A stretch of DNA of 64,000 bases, taken from assembly GCA_027532905.1 (NCBI GenBank), contig JAPZUA010000001.1, forward strand, positions 727,950-791,949, read 5' to 3'. The notes under the pieces are model-generated. The model saw only the letters and a program-made list of their open reading frames with translations, searched no databases and had not been told where the DNA came from. Each line of letters opens with the position of its first letter. Positions within the stretch are counted from its first letter, which is position 1. This stretch comes from Magnetospirillum sp. GTDB taxonomy: Bacteria; Pseudomonadota; Alphaproteobacteria; CACIAM-22H2. Both the position numbers and the translations under genes were made by a program. This document shows positions 21,330-29,662 of this stretch, piece after piece.

Positions 21330-22805
21330 CTACTCTGCCGCGACCGAAGCGGGTGCGGCTTTGGCGGCGAGATATTTGTGGATGGCAGCGGCGGCGTCTT
21401 TGCCGTCGCGGATGGCCCACACGACGAGCGAAGCCCCGCGCACGATGTCGCCGGCCGCGAACACTCCGTCGATCGCCGTCATCATCGTGCGGTGGTTGAC
21501 CTTCAACGTGCCCCAGCGCGTGACGGCAAGTTCGGGGGCGCCGAACATCGTCGGCACGTCTTCGGGATCGAAGCCGAGCGCTTGGATCGCCAGATCGCAC
21601 GGCAGGTCGAAGCTGCTCTCCTCGATCTTTTCCGGCAATTGGCGTCCCGTGGAATCGGCAATGCCAAGGCGCATGCGATAGGCGCGCACGGCTCCGACGG
21701 CTTCGGAGCCCGCCTTCTTTTTGGCCTTGCCCGACTTGGCGAGGAAGGCTTCGGGGGCGGCGAGCCACACGAATTCCACACCCTCTTCTTCGGCGTTGTA
21801 GACCTCGCGCTGCGAGCCCGGCATGTTCTTCTTGTCGCGGCGATAGAGGCACTTGACCGACTTCGCCCCTTGGCGCACCGCCGTGCGCACGCAATCCATC
21901 GCCGTGTCGCCGCCGCCGATCACGACGACGTTTTTGCCCGCCGCATCGAGCGTGCCGTCGTCGAAATCCGGCACCTCGTCGCCGAGGCCCTTGCGGTTCG
22001 ACGCCGTGAGATACGTCATCGCGGGCACGATGTTGGCAAGGCCCACACCGGGCGCTTCGATCGCGCGCGCTTTGTAGACACCCGTGGCCACCAAAATCGC
22101 ATCGTGCTTGGCGCGCAATTCGTCGAGCGTGGCTTCGCGACCCACTTCGAAATTGAGATGGAATTTGATGTTACTGTCTTCGAACAGCTTCTGGCGACGC
22201 TGCACGACCTCTTTTTCGAGTTTGAAATTCGGGATGCCGTAGATCATGAGGCCGCCCGCACGGTCGTAACGGTCGTAGACATGCACCTGGTAGCCCTTGC
22301 GGCGCAGCGCGTCGGCCGCGGCGAGCCCACCAGGACCGGCACCGATGATGCCGATCGATTGCGCGCGTTCCTGCGGCGGCGCGATGGGCTTGACCCAGCC
22401 TTTTTCGAAGGCGGTGTCGGTGATGTATTTTTCGACCGAACCGATCGTGACGGAATCGAAGCCCTTTTCGATCACGCAATTGCCTTCGCACAGGCGGTCT
22501 TGCGGGCAAATGCGGCCGCAGATTTCCGGAAACGTGTTGGTCGCCTGGCTGATTTCGTAGGCTTCTTCGAGCCGGTTTTCCGCCGTGAGTTTCAGCCAGT
22601 CCGGGATGTTGTTCGAGACCGGGCAATGGATCTGGCAGAACGGCACGCCGCATTGCGAGCAGCGCCCGGCTTGCGCCTCGGCCTCGGTCTTGCTGAACTC
22701 GGCATAAATCTCGTCGAAATCGGCCGTGCGCTCGGCGGCAACGCGCTTTTGCGGCATTTTCTGGTCGCGATCGACGAAGTGCAGCATTTTGCCGGTGGTC
22801 GCCAT
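21330..22805 (-). CDS. gltD: Glutamate synthase (NADPH) small subunit
   Basis: Beta subunit of GOGAT: takes electrons from NADPH through FAD and two [4Fe-4S] clusters to GltB. The 491-residue protein has N-terminal cysteine clusters (CSQCGVPFCQIHCP and CGRICPQDRLCEGNC). The FAD Rossmann motif GIIGAGPGGLAAADAL and a second NADPH motif VVVIGGGDTAMDCVRTA are present. I start at the ATG at 22805 (MATTGKMLHF); an in-frame TTG two codons upstream is less likely. It is the first gene of a gltD-gltB operon, the reverse of the enterobacterial order. Confidence 0.97.
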   Translation of the reverse strand: MATTGKMLHFVDRDQKMPQKRVAAERTADFDEIYAEFSKTEAEAQAGRCSQCGVPFCQIHCPVSNNIPDWLKLTAENRLEEAYEISQATNTFPEICGRICPQDRLCEGNCVIEKGFDSVTIGSVEKYITDTAFEKGWVKPIAPPQERAQSIGIIGAGPGGLAAADALRRKGYQVHVYDRYDRAGGLMIYGIPNFKLEKEVVQRRQKLFEDSNIKFHLNFEVGREATLDELRAKHDAILVATGVYKARAIEAPGVGLANIVPAMTYLTASNRKGLGDEVPDFDDGTLDAAGKNVVVIGGGDTAMDCVRTAVRQGAKSVKCLYRRDKKNMPGSQREVYNAEEEGVEFVWLAAPEAFLAKSGKAKKKAGSEAVGAVRAYRMRLGIADSTGRQLPEKIEESSFDLPCDLAIQALGFDPEDVPTMFGAPELAVTRWGTLKVNHRTMMTAIDGVFAAGDIVRGASLVVWAIRDGKDAAAAIHKYLAAKAAPASVAAE

Positions 22806-22891
22806 GGGCAAGGTCCTGACGAAAATGAAAAAGGGACCGACGGTCTAAGCTAAGTTGAACAGCAGGAACAGCGAAAAAGAGAAAGTAGGAC

Positions 22892-22919
22892 AGTATAGGG
22901 TAACTACTTTCTTGAAGAA
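22892..22919 (-). promoter_or_regulatory. Possible promoter for gltD-gltB
   Basis: Minus strand TATACT (22897-22892) is a good -10; the element 16 bp upstream (TTCTTC, 22919-22914) is a poor -35, so an activator may be needed. The surrounding 22806-23054 is AT-rich and gene-free, and lies between gltD and the divergent DUF805 gene. Confidence 0.3.
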
Positions 22920-22950
22920 GTTGAAAAATGAGGCAGAATTGAGAATTTAC

Positions 22951-22978
22951 TTGTAGAGTGTAAAAAATTTAGTACATT
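22951..22978 (+). promoter_or_regulatory. Possible promoter for the DUF805 gene
   Basis: TTGTAG, a 16-bp AT-rich spacer and TACATT, about 77 bp before the DUF805 start. Each hexamer matches consensus only at 4 to 5 positions. Confidence 0.3.
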
Positions 22979-23054
22979 TTTGGTATCGAATTTGCGATTT
23001 CCTGCGTCGGCCGGAATTCCGTATACATCTTTCGTAAAGTTTTGCGGGGATGCA

Positions 23055-23423
23055 ATGGATTTTGTCACGGCCATCAAGGCGTGCTTCACGAAATATGTCG
23101 GGTTCGCCGGTCGCGCCCCACGCAGCGAATATTGGTATTTTACGCTGTTTCTGGTCGTCGTTGCGATCGCGCTCGGGGCCGCCGGGCTCGACCAGGTCGG
23201 CAATTTCTTTTCCCTCGTGACGCTGCTGCCGAGCCTCGCGGTCGGCGTGCGTCGCCTGCACGACACCGACCGGTCCGGCTGGTGGCTGCTGCTTTTGCTC
23301 GTGCCGCTGGTCGGCATGATCATACTGATCGTATGGTTCGTCAAAAGCGGTACGCAAGGTGCAAACCGCTTCGGCGACGATCCGCTGCAGCCAGCCCAAT
23401 CCGCCCTTCCGCCCGACGCCTGA
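23055..23423 (+). CDS. DUF805 family inner-membrane protein
   Basis: A 122-residue membrane protein with the DUF805 hallmark FAGRAPRSEYWYFTLFLVVV at about 17-36, followed by LLPSLAVGVRRLHDTDRSGW and a third hydrophobic span, ending GTQGANRFGDDP. Function of DUF805 (YhaH-like) proteins is unknown. I chose the ATG at 23055, preceded by GGGG, over an upstream in-frame start because the family begins at MDFVTAIKACF. The next gene follows after 38 bp. Confidence 0.9.
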   Translation: MDFVTAIKACFTKYVGFAGRAPRSEYWYFTLFLVVVAIALGAAGLDQVGNFFSLVTLLPSLAVGVRRLHDTDRSGWWLLLLLVPLVGMIILIVWFVKSGTQGANRFGDDPLQPAQSALPPDA

Positions 23424-23461
23424 CAATCGCGACACCTGACAATAGAGCCGGACACACGACG

Positions 23462-24073
23462 ATGGAATCCACGCTGTTTCTCGGGCAAGCCGCTTTGTGC
23501 CTGGCGCTTGTCGCCGCCTTTCTGCAGACCATGCCGTCGTTGCGGCTCGCGGCAATGGCCGCCTGCATCGCGACGATGGCGGCGGGTTATGCCGAAGGTC
23601 TTGCCTGGCTGTGGATCGGCGCAGGCTTGGTGATGCTCGTGCATGTGTGGCGCTACGCCCAGGCGCGCGCCACGCTCGAGCGGTTGACGTCGGACGAAAC
23701 GCCCTCGCCCGCCGCCCTGTTCGCGTTCGTCAATCGCGAGACGCTGGCACCGGGCCAGATCCTGTTCAAACGCGGCGACGCCGGGGCAGAGATGTATCTG
23801 ATCGTCGAAGGCGAGATCGAAATCGTCGAGCTCGGCAAGATTCTGGGCGCAGGCTCGGTGCTGGGCGAGGTCGCGCTCGTGGTGCCCTCGCACAAACGCA
23901 CGGCGACCGCGCGCGCCAAATCGAACGTGACGCTTGCGCGCATGACCAAACGCGACATGGAGCTGACGGCCCTGCAGAACCCGACTTTCGGGTTCGAGCT
24001 GTTGAAGCTCGTCGCACGCCGCCTATCGGACGACGTCGAACGTCTCGAGCAGCGGATCGCGGACAGCGCTTAA
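23462..24073 (+). CDS. Membrane-anchored cyclic-nucleotide-binding protein
   Basis: A 203-residue protein with two or three N-terminal hydrophobic spans (about 5-65). A short linker leads to a cNMP-binding domain (about 90-180): LAPGQILFKRGDAGAEMYLI, VEGEIEI, and the phosphate-binding cassette LGEVALVVPSHKRTATARA. The cassette keeps its Glu and Arg, so nucleotide binding is plausible. There is no output domain such as HTH, kinase or channel pore, so it may sense cAMP or cGMP at the membrane and act through a partner. It probably shares a transcript with the DUF805 gene. Confidence 0.82.
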   Translation: MESTLFLGQAALCLALVAAFLQTMPSLRLAAMAACIATMAAGYAEGLAWLWIGAGLVMLVHVWRYAQARATLERLTSDETPSPAALFAFVNRETLAPGQILFKRGDAGAEMYLIVEGEIEIVELGKILGAGSVLGEVALVVPSHKRTATARAKSNVTLARMTKRDMELTALQNPTFGFELLKLVARRLSDDVERLEQRIADSA

Positions 24074-24085
24074 AAGAGGCAGCGC

Positions 24086-25045
24086 CTAAGCGGGTGCGGC
24101 GAAGCGCCCGCCTTTGCGGTAGGCGGCAAGATAAACGGGGGCGACTGCTTCCATGGCGGCAGGCTGAATGCACAAAGCTTCGAGGCCTTGCGCACCTGTG
24201 CCGATATTGTCGGTCTTGAGCAATTCCACCTGGTCGCGCGTGAGGAGCTTGATCGGCAGCATGCCCATCAGCGTGCCCTGGATTTCCGCGATCGGCCACG
24301 CGATGGGCACGAGGCCGCGATGTTTGCCGATCGTCTTCAGCAGAAACTCCATGAGTTCGCGGAAGGTGTAGACCGTGGGGCCGACCGCCTCAAAGATCTG
24401 ACCCTTGGCGCTGTCGTAAGCGATCGCGCGCTCGATTGCGGCCGCCACATCGTCGACATAGACGGGCTGGAACTTCGTGTGCCCGCCGCCGATCAGCGGC
24501 AAGGCCGGCGACCAGGCCGCCATCTGCGCAAAGCGATTGAAGAAACCGTCTTCGGCACCGATCACGATCGACGGGCGGATGATCGTGGCATTCGGGAACG
24601 CTGCGCGCACGCCTGCTTCGCCCGCAGCCTTGCTGCGCGCATATTCGGATTTGGAGGCGGCATCGGCACCGAGGGCCGAGACTTGCACAAACGACGTCGC
24701 CCCTGCCGCAAACGCGGCTTTCGCCAAACGTGCCGCCCCGTCGGCCTGCAGGGCTTGGAAGCTCTGACTGCCGCTTTGGGCGAGAATGCCGACAAGATTG
24801 ACGACCGCATCGGCCCCTTGCACCGCCGACGCAAGCGCTTCGTCGCTGTCGGTCAAATTGACGCGCAGCGGGGCGATCTGCCCGACAGCACCCATGGTCT
24901 TGAGGAAGGCGCCCGCGACGGGATCGCGCATGCAGGCGCGCACGACATAGCCTTGCTGTGCCAAGCGCCGCACCACATAGCGCCCGATGAAGCCCGAAGC
25001 CCCGAACACCGTTGCGCGCCGAACCGGTCCGATCCCTGCCCCCAT
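24086..25045 (-). CDS. NDUFA9-like NAD(P)-binding protein (complex I assembly/epimerase family)
   Basis: A 319-residue atypical SDR. The Rossmann motif ATVFGASGFIGRYVVRRLAQ opens the protein. INLVGILAQ-like (VVNLVGILAQSGSQSFQALQ), SALGADAASKSEYARSKAAG and IIRPSIVIGAEDGFFNRFAQ follow, which is the signature of the NDUFA9/COQ11-like family common in alphaproteobacteria. Members associate with respiratory complex I or ubiquinone synthesis. SDR-like YARSK contains the YxxxK spacing. Monocistronic; convergent with the cNMP-binding gene. Confidence 0.85.
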   Translation of the reverse strand: MGAGIGPVRRATVFGASGFIGRYVVRRLAQQGYVVRACMRDPVAGAFLKTMGAVGQIAPLRVNLTDSDEALASAVQGADAVVNLVGILAQSGSQSFQALQADGAARLAKAAFAAGATSFVQVSALGADAASKSEYARSKAAGEAGVRAAFPNATIIRPSIVIGAEDGFFNRFAQMAAWSPALPLIGGGHTKFQPVYVDDVAAAIERAIAYDSAKGQIFEAVGPTVYTFRELMEFLLKTIGKHRGLVPIAWPIAEIQGTLMGMLPIKLLTRDQVELLKTDNIGTGAQGLEALCIQPAAMEAVAPVYLAAYRKGGRFAAPA

Positions 25046-25169
25046 GTGCTTGGCCCCCTATCACTTCCGCAATGGCGCTTGAAATGCCAGATCCCATGGC
25101 GATAGAGCCAAGCCCGGCGCGCGTCAAGTCCCGGCCCGGGTGCCGACGGCGCAACCGCGCAAGGAGCAT

Positions 25170-25199
25170 TTGACTTCGGCCCGTTCTTCGGCGTAAAGA
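25170..25199 (+). promoter_or_regulatory. Possible promoter for tRNA-Leu and rnd
   Basis: TTGACT (25170-25175), 18-bp spacer, TAAAGA (25194-25199), ending 25 bp before the tRNA. The -35 is good, the -10 is weak. Confidence 0.4.
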
Positions 25200-25224
25200 C
25201 GCGGCCTTGCGCACGAGACCCGGT

Positions 25225-25311
25225 GCCCGGGTGGCGGAATTGGTAGACGCGCTAGATTCAGGTTCTAGTGGCCGTAAGGTCGTGGAAGTTCGAGTCTTCT
25301 CTCGGGCACCA
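25225..25311 (+). tRNA. tRNA-Leu (anticodon CAG)
   Basis: An 87-nt class II tRNA. The 7-bp acceptor stem pairs GCCCGGG with CTCGGGC (one G-U). The D arm follows, then an anticodon stem CTAGA/TCTAG closing a 7-nt loop with CAG at 25259-25261. A long variable arm (GGCCGTAAGGTC region) and the T arm with GTTCGAG come next. Discriminator A and an encoded CCA (25309-25311) end the gene. It reads CUG leucine codons, the commonest Leu codon in this GC-rich DNA. The RNase D gene starts 24 bp downstream. Confidence 0.97.
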
Positions 25312-25335
25312 ACTCTCCCCTTCGAACAGGGTCAA

Positions 25336-25953
25336 ATGGCAACGACCGTCCATCTGCATCAAGGCGACCTCCCCGACGGGCTCAAATTCGGCGCGTCGAT
25401 CGCGATCGATTCCGAGACCATGGGCCTGCGCCCCGAGCGCGACCGACTGTGCGTGGTGCAATTGTCGGGCGGCGACGGAACGGCGCATTGCGTGCGTTTT
25501 GCCAAAGGTACCTACGACGCTCCCAATCTCAAGGCGCTGCTGACCGATCCGGCGACGCTCAAAATCTTCCACTTCGCGCGCTTCGACGTGGCCATGTGCG
25601 CCAAATATCTTGGCGTGCGCGTGGCCCCCATCTACTGCACCAAAATCGCCTCGCGCTTGGTGCGCACCTTCACCGACCGGCACGGCCTCAAGGATCTGTG
25701 CCGCGATCTGATCGGCAAGGAATTGTCCAAAGAGCATCAATCCTCGGATTGGGGGGCGGCGGAACTCACCCAAGCGCAGCTCAATTATGCGGCATCCGAC
25801 GTGCTCTATCTGCACGCGCTCAAAGCCAAGCTCGACGACATGCTCGCGCGCGAAGGCCGCACGCATCTGGCGCAAGCCTGTTTTGATTTTCTGGGGACCC
25901 GCGCCGATCTCGATCTGCTGGGCTGGGGCGAAGAAGACATCTTCGCGCATTGA
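25336..25953 (+). CDS. rnd: Ribonuclease D, short form
   Basis: A 3-prime exonuclease of the DEDDy class that trims structured RNA, including tRNA precursors. The 205-residue product contains all four acidic residues: D25 and E27 (IAIDSET), D84 (FHFARFD), D155 with Tyr151 (NYAASDV). It lacks the C-terminal HRDC domains of the enterobacterial 375-residue enzyme, as is common in alphaproteobacteria. ATG at 25336. It lies 24 bp behind tRNA-Leu and probably shares its transcript. Confidence 0.92.
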   Translation: MATTVHLHQGDLPDGLKFGASIAIDSETMGLRPERDRLCVVQLSGGDGTAHCVRFAKGTYDAPNLKALLTDPATLKIFHFARFDVAMCAKYLGVRVAPIYCTKIASRLVRTFTDRHGLKDLCRDLIGKELSKEHQSSDWGAAELTQAQLNYAASDVLYLHALKAKLDDMLAREGRTHLAQACFDFLGTRADLDLLGWGEEDIFAH

Positions 25954-26044
25954 CGTGTGGCCCCGTGTTGCTGCAGCGCAGCATAAAACTTGACTTGCCC
26001 CCACACGCTGCAATTTTTCTTTACAAAACATTTACTTAGAGACA

Positions 26045-26074
26045 TTGACTTCGTGCCTCCAAAACAGGCATAGT
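26045..26074 (+). promoter_or_regulatory. Predicted promoter for the kdsD-lpt operon
   Basis: TTGACT (26045-26050), 18-bp spacer, CATAGT (26069-26074), 32 bp before the kdsD start. The region 25980-26080 is relatively AT-rich. Confidence 0.45.
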
Positions 26075-26106
26075 TCTTGCCTTGCGATGGGAGGCCCTCC
26101 CGGCCA

Positions 26107-27108
26107 ATGACAACGCTGAAAGCCATATCGACTGTGGCAAATCCGGCCTCGGCGCGCGACCTCGCGGTGGCGCGACGTGCGATTGCGGTCGAGCGTGCCG
26201 GGCTTGAAGCGCTGGAAGCAAGCCTCGACGCGAATTTCATCGCGGCGATCGACCGCATCGTCACGGCCCCCGGCCGCGTGATCGTGTCGGGCATGGGCAA
26301 ATCGGGCCATGTCGCGCGCAAGATTGCCGCGACCTTGGCCTCGACCGGCACGCCTGCCCAGTTCGTGCACCCAGCCGAAGCAAGCCACGGCGATCTTGGC
26401 ATGATCACGCCCGCCGACGTCGTTTTGGCCCTGTCCAATTCTGGCGAAACCGTCGAGATGACCGATCTTGTGGGCTATTCGCGCCGCTTTGCGATCCCGC
26501 TGATCGCCATCACCGCGCGCGAGAAATCGGCCCTGGCGAATGCTGCCGACATCGTGCTGCTGCTGCCGGCGGCCGAAGAAGCGTGCCCGGTGGGTCTTGC
26601 CCCCACGACCTCGACGACGATGCAGCTCGCCCTCGGCGACGCGATCGCGGTGGCCCTCATGGAGCGGCGCGGCTTTACGGCAGCACACTTCCGCGAATTC
26701 CATCCGCGCGGCGCTTTGGGTGCGCGGCTCGCGAAGGTGGGCGATCTCATGCACACCGATTTGCCGCTCGCGAGCCCTGGCCAGAAAATGGCCGACGTGC
26801 TGATCAAGATGACGGCCAAGCGCTTCGGCTGCGTGGCCGTGGTCGACGCGCAAGGCTGGCTTGCCGGCATCGTCACCGACGGCGATTTGCGCCGCCACAT
26901 GGCGCCCGACCTGCTCGACCGGCCGGTCGAAGCAGTGATGACGCGCAATCCGCGCGCGGTCGCCCCCGACACGCTCGCCGCCGAGGCGCTGGCGCTGATG
27001 AACGCGCACCAGATCACGGCGCTGTTCGCCTGCGAAACGCAAGACGGCCAGCGCCGTCCAGTCGGCATCCTGCATATCCACGATCTGCTGCGCGCAGGTG
27101 TCGCATGA
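26107..27108 (+). CDS. kdsD: Arabinose-5-phosphate isomerase (KdsD/KpsF)
   Basis: Converts ribulose-5-phosphate to arabinose-5-phosphate, the first committed step to Kdo of LPS; cytoplasmic. The 333-residue protein has an N-terminal SIS domain (GRVIVSGMGKSGHVARKIAA, HPAEASHGDLGM, ALSNSGET) and two C-terminal CBS domains from about 205. It also has the family motif APTTSTTMQLALGDAIAVAL. The start at 26107 is preceded by GGGAGG, which lies in a short palindrome GGGAGGCCCTCCC. The stop overlaps lptC (ATGA). It is the first gene of an operon that joins Kdo synthesis to LPS transport. Confidence 0.96.
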   Translation: MTTLKAISTVANPASARDLAVARRAIAVERAGLEALEASLDANFIAAIDRIVTAPGRVIVSGMGKSGHVARKIAATLASTGTPAQFVHPAEASHGDLGMITPADVVLALSNSGETVEMTDLVGYSRRFAIPLIAITAREKSALANAADIVLLLPAAEEACPVGLAPTTSTTMQLALGDAIAVALMERRGFTAAHFREFHPRGALGARLAKVGDLMHTDLPLASPGQKMADVLIKMTAKRFGCVAVVDAQGWLAGIVTDGDLRRHMAPDLLDRPVEAVMTRNPRAVAPDTLAAEALALMNAHQITALFACETQDGQRRPVGILHIHDLLRAGVA

Positions 27109-27929
27109 TTCCGCGTGCAACGCCGCGCCCGCCCCAGCCCGAAATCGGGCTCGTCGATTTGCCGCCCCCGCCGGTACCCGTGCCAGTCGCGTCGGAGACC
27201 CAAGCGGTTCCGCCGCCGCGCGCCCGGCTCGCGGGCCTCACGCCGGGCGGCCCACGCGTGTACAGCCCGCTCTACAGCCAGATCGTGGGCTTGCTCAAAT
27301 TCACACTGCCGGCCGCAGCCCTCGGGATCGCGGCCCTGGTGCTGCTGTGGCCACAGCTTAATCCGATCGACGCGCGCTTTCGCCTTACGCCCGTGCAGGT
27401 GTCGATCGAGGACCTCGAAAATCTGCGCATGGTGCAGCCGCGCTATGTCGGCGTCGACGACCGCAACCAGCCTTACACGATCGTCGCCGAACAAGCGACG
27501 CAAGCCAAAGGCTCGTCCGATTCGACCGACCTCAAAGATCCGCAAGGCGACATTGCGATGAATTCGGGCACGTGGCTTGCGATGACGGCCGAGCACGGGC
27601 TCTACCACCAGCCCGACAAGGCGCTCGAATTGTGGGGCGGGGTCACGTTGTTCCACGACGGCGGCTACGAGATTTCGACCGACCGCGCGCGCATCGATCT
27701 CGACCGCGGCACTGCGCAAGGCGATGCGCCCGTGCGTGCGCAAGGCCCCAACTCGCAGCTCGACGGGTCCGGCTTCCGCATCGACGATCGCGGGGCCCGC
27801 GTCGAAGTCACGGGCCAAGCGCGCGTGCTGCTGTTCCCCACGCCGCGCGCCACACCCGCCTCGACCAGCACGACGCCCCGCGCGCAAGCGGCCGTCCCGC
27901 CGCCGCCAACCCCGGCGCCGCGCCGATGA
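27105..27929 (+). CDS. lptC: LPS export protein LptC
   Basis: Bitopic inner-membrane component of the Lpt bridge, receiving LPS from LptB2FG. The 274-residue protein has a proline-rich cytoplasmic N-terminus of about 55 residues, one membrane span (about 57-78, LPAAALGIAALVLLWP) and a periplasmic beta-jellyroll region with GTWLAMTAEHGLYHQPDKAL and ELWGGVTLFHDGGYEISTDR. A proline/alanine-rich tail ends the protein; both low-complexity ends make it longer than E. coli LptC (191 residues). It is coupled at both ends by ATGA overlaps. Confidence 0.92.
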   Translation: MIPRATPRPPQPEIGLVDLPPPPVPVPVASETQAVPPPRARLAGLTPGGPRVYSPLYSQIVGLLKFTLPAAALGIAALVLLWPQLNPIDARFRLTPVQVSIEDLENLRMVQPRYVGVDDRNQPYTIVAEQATQAKGSSDSTDLKDPQGDIAMNSGTWLAMTAEHGLYHQPDKALELWGGVTLFHDGGYEISTDRARIDLDRGTAQGDAPVRAQGPNSQLDGSGFRIDDRGARVEVTGQARVLLFPTPRATPASTSTTPRAQAAVPPPPTPAPRR

Positions 27930-28834
27930 GCGGTTTTTTGCGCCTCTCTTTCTTGGTCGTCTTGTCGGCCGTATGCAGCACCTGGGGTGCGGCCGCCTGG
28001 AGCCAGGCGATCGATCTCGGGCGCGGCGGCTCGGGAACGCCCATCGAGATCACGGCCAGCAACGGCATCGAATGGGACCGCGATGCCAAGCGCTATGTCG
28101 CGACCGGCAATGCCGCCGCACGCCAGGGCGACACGAGCGTCTATGGCGATCGGCTCGTCGCGTGGTATCGCGAAGCGGCCACCGGCGGCACCGAAATCTT
28201 CCGCTACGAAGCGATCGGCAATGTGCGCTTCGAAACGCCCACCCAGAAGGTCGAGGGCGATCGCGGCATCTTCGACGTCGACAGCGAAGTTGTGGTCGTG
28301 ACGGGTCGCGCCCTCAGGCTCACCACGCCCACCGACACGCTGACCGCGCGCGACACGCTCGAATACTGGGCCGCGCGCGAGATTGCGGTCGCACGCGGCA
28401 ACGCGATGATCGTGTCGGGCGAACGGCGCATGACGGCCGACGTAATGACGGCGCACTTCGTGCAACAACAGCCGCAAGCGCGAACAGCGGCCGCACCGGC
28501 ACGCGGGCAGCAGAATGCGCGCAGCGGCCAGCGCCCGGCCACAGGTAACGCGCCGGGCGGCAACGATGCGCGTCTGCAGCGCGTCGAGGCGTTCGGCAAC
28601 GTGCACGTTTCCACGCCGACCGAAATCGCGCGCGGCGATCGCGGCGTCTACAACATGCAGACGAGCATTGCGCAGCTCGCCGGCAATGTGCGCCTCACGC
28701 GCGGCGACAACCAGATGGCCGGCGATTTCGGCGAAGTGAACATGAATACCGGCATCTCGCGCCTGCTGAGTGCGCCCGGATCGGGCGACGGGCGCGTGCG
28801 CGGCCTGCTCATTCCGCAGCAGGCGCGGCCATGA
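27926..28834 (+). CDS. lptA: LPS transport periplasmic protein LptA (OstA-like)
   Basis: Periplasmic bridge protein carrying LPS from LptC to the outer-membrane LptD. The 302-residue product starts with a signal peptide ([20 protein letters not shown]). Two OstA-type stretches follow: [20 protein letters not shown] through [14 protein letters not shown], then [20 protein letters not shown]. An insert rich in Gln/Ala/Pro (about 190-220) separates them and accounts for the extra length over E. coli LptA. It overlaps lptC and lptB by 4 bp each. Confidence 0.92.
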   Translation: MSGFLRLSFLVVLSAVCSTWGAAAWSQAIDLGRGGSGTPIEITASNGIEWDRDAKRYVATGNAAARQGDTSVYGDRLVAWYREAATGGTEIFRYEAIGNVRFETPTQKVEGDRGIFDVDSEVVVVTGRALRLTTPTDTLTARDTLEYWAAREIAVARGNAMIVSGERRMTADVMTAHFVQQQPQARTAAAPARGQQNARSGQRPATGNAPGGNDARLQRVEAFGNVHVSTPTEIARGDRGVYNMQTSIAQLAGNVRLTRGDNQMAGDFGEVNMNTGISRLLSAPGSGDGRVRGLLIPQQARP

Positions 28835-29646
28835 ACGACCGGCCCTATCCCGTGCGCACGGCGCAAGCCCCCTCCGCTTCAGCGGCGACCGGCGATGCGC
28901 CGGAATTGCGGGTCGTAGCGGACAATCCGGGCCTCGTCGCGCACAAGCTCGGCAAACGCTACAAAGGCCGGCCGGTGGTGCGCGAAGTGACGCTGAGCGT
29001 GCAGCGCGGCGAAGCGGTCGGCCTGCTTGGGCCCAACGGGGCCGGCAAAACCACGTGCTTCTACATGATCACGGGTTTGATCGCGCCCGATTTCGGCTCG
29101 ATCCGGCTCGACGGCGCCGACATCACGAGCCTGCCGATGTACCGGCGCGCGCGCTTGGGCATCGGCTATCTGCCGCAGGAAACCTCGATCTTCCGCGGCC
29201 TCACGGTCGAGCAGAATATCCGCGCCGTCCTCGAGCTCATCGAAAGCGACACCGCAAGGCGCGAGGCGGTGCTCGACGAACTGCTGGCCGAGTTTTCGAT
29301 TTCGCATCTACGCCAAGCGCCCGCGATGGCGCTGTCGGGCGGCGAGCGGCGGCGCGTGGAAATCGCGCGCGCCCTCGCCTCGCAGCCGCATTTCGTGCTG
29401 CTCGACGAACCGCTCGCGGGCATCGACCCGATTGCGGTCGGCGACATCCGCGATCTCGTGCGCCACTTGAAAGATCGTGGCATCGGCGTGCTGATCACCG
29501 ACCACAATGTGCGCGAAACGCTGGAGATCGTCGATCGCGCCTACATCCTGCACGACGGCCACGTGCTGATGGAAGGTACGCCCGACGCGATCGTCGCCTC
29601 GCGCGACGTACGGCGCGTCTATCTCGGCGAGCGGTTCTCGCTATGA
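28831..29646 (+). CDS. lptB: LPS export ABC transporter ATP-binding protein LptB
   Basis: Cytoplasmic ATPase that powers LPS extraction with LptF and LptG (not in this window). The 271 residues show Walker [11 protein letters not shown]-loop YLPQETSI, signature [15 protein letters not shown], Walker [13 protein letters not shown] and H-loop TDHNV. An extra N-terminal arm of about 30 residues precedes the ABC domain, typical of alphaproteobacterial LptB. rpoN follows 16 bp later, the same order as in many proteobacteria. Confidence 0.97.
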   Translation: MNDRPYPVRTAQAPSASAATGDAPELRVVADNPGLVAHKLGKRYKGRPVVREVTLSVQRGEAVGLLGPNGAGKTTCFYMITGLIAPDFGSIRLDGADITSLPMYRRARLGIGYLPQETSIFRGLTVEQNIRAVLELIESDTARREAVLDELLAEFSISHLRQAPAMALSGGERRRVEIARALASQPHFVLLDEPLAGIDPIAVGDIRDLVRHLKDRGIGVLITDHNVRETLEIVDRAYILHDGHVLMEGTPDAIVASRDVRRVYLGERFSL

Positions 29647-29662
29647 CGCGCGGAGGGCAAAC

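Noticed and set aside
25258-26031. Minus-strand open frame across RNase D
   Set aside because: Antisense to a protein with a full set of DEDDy residues; no motifs of its own.
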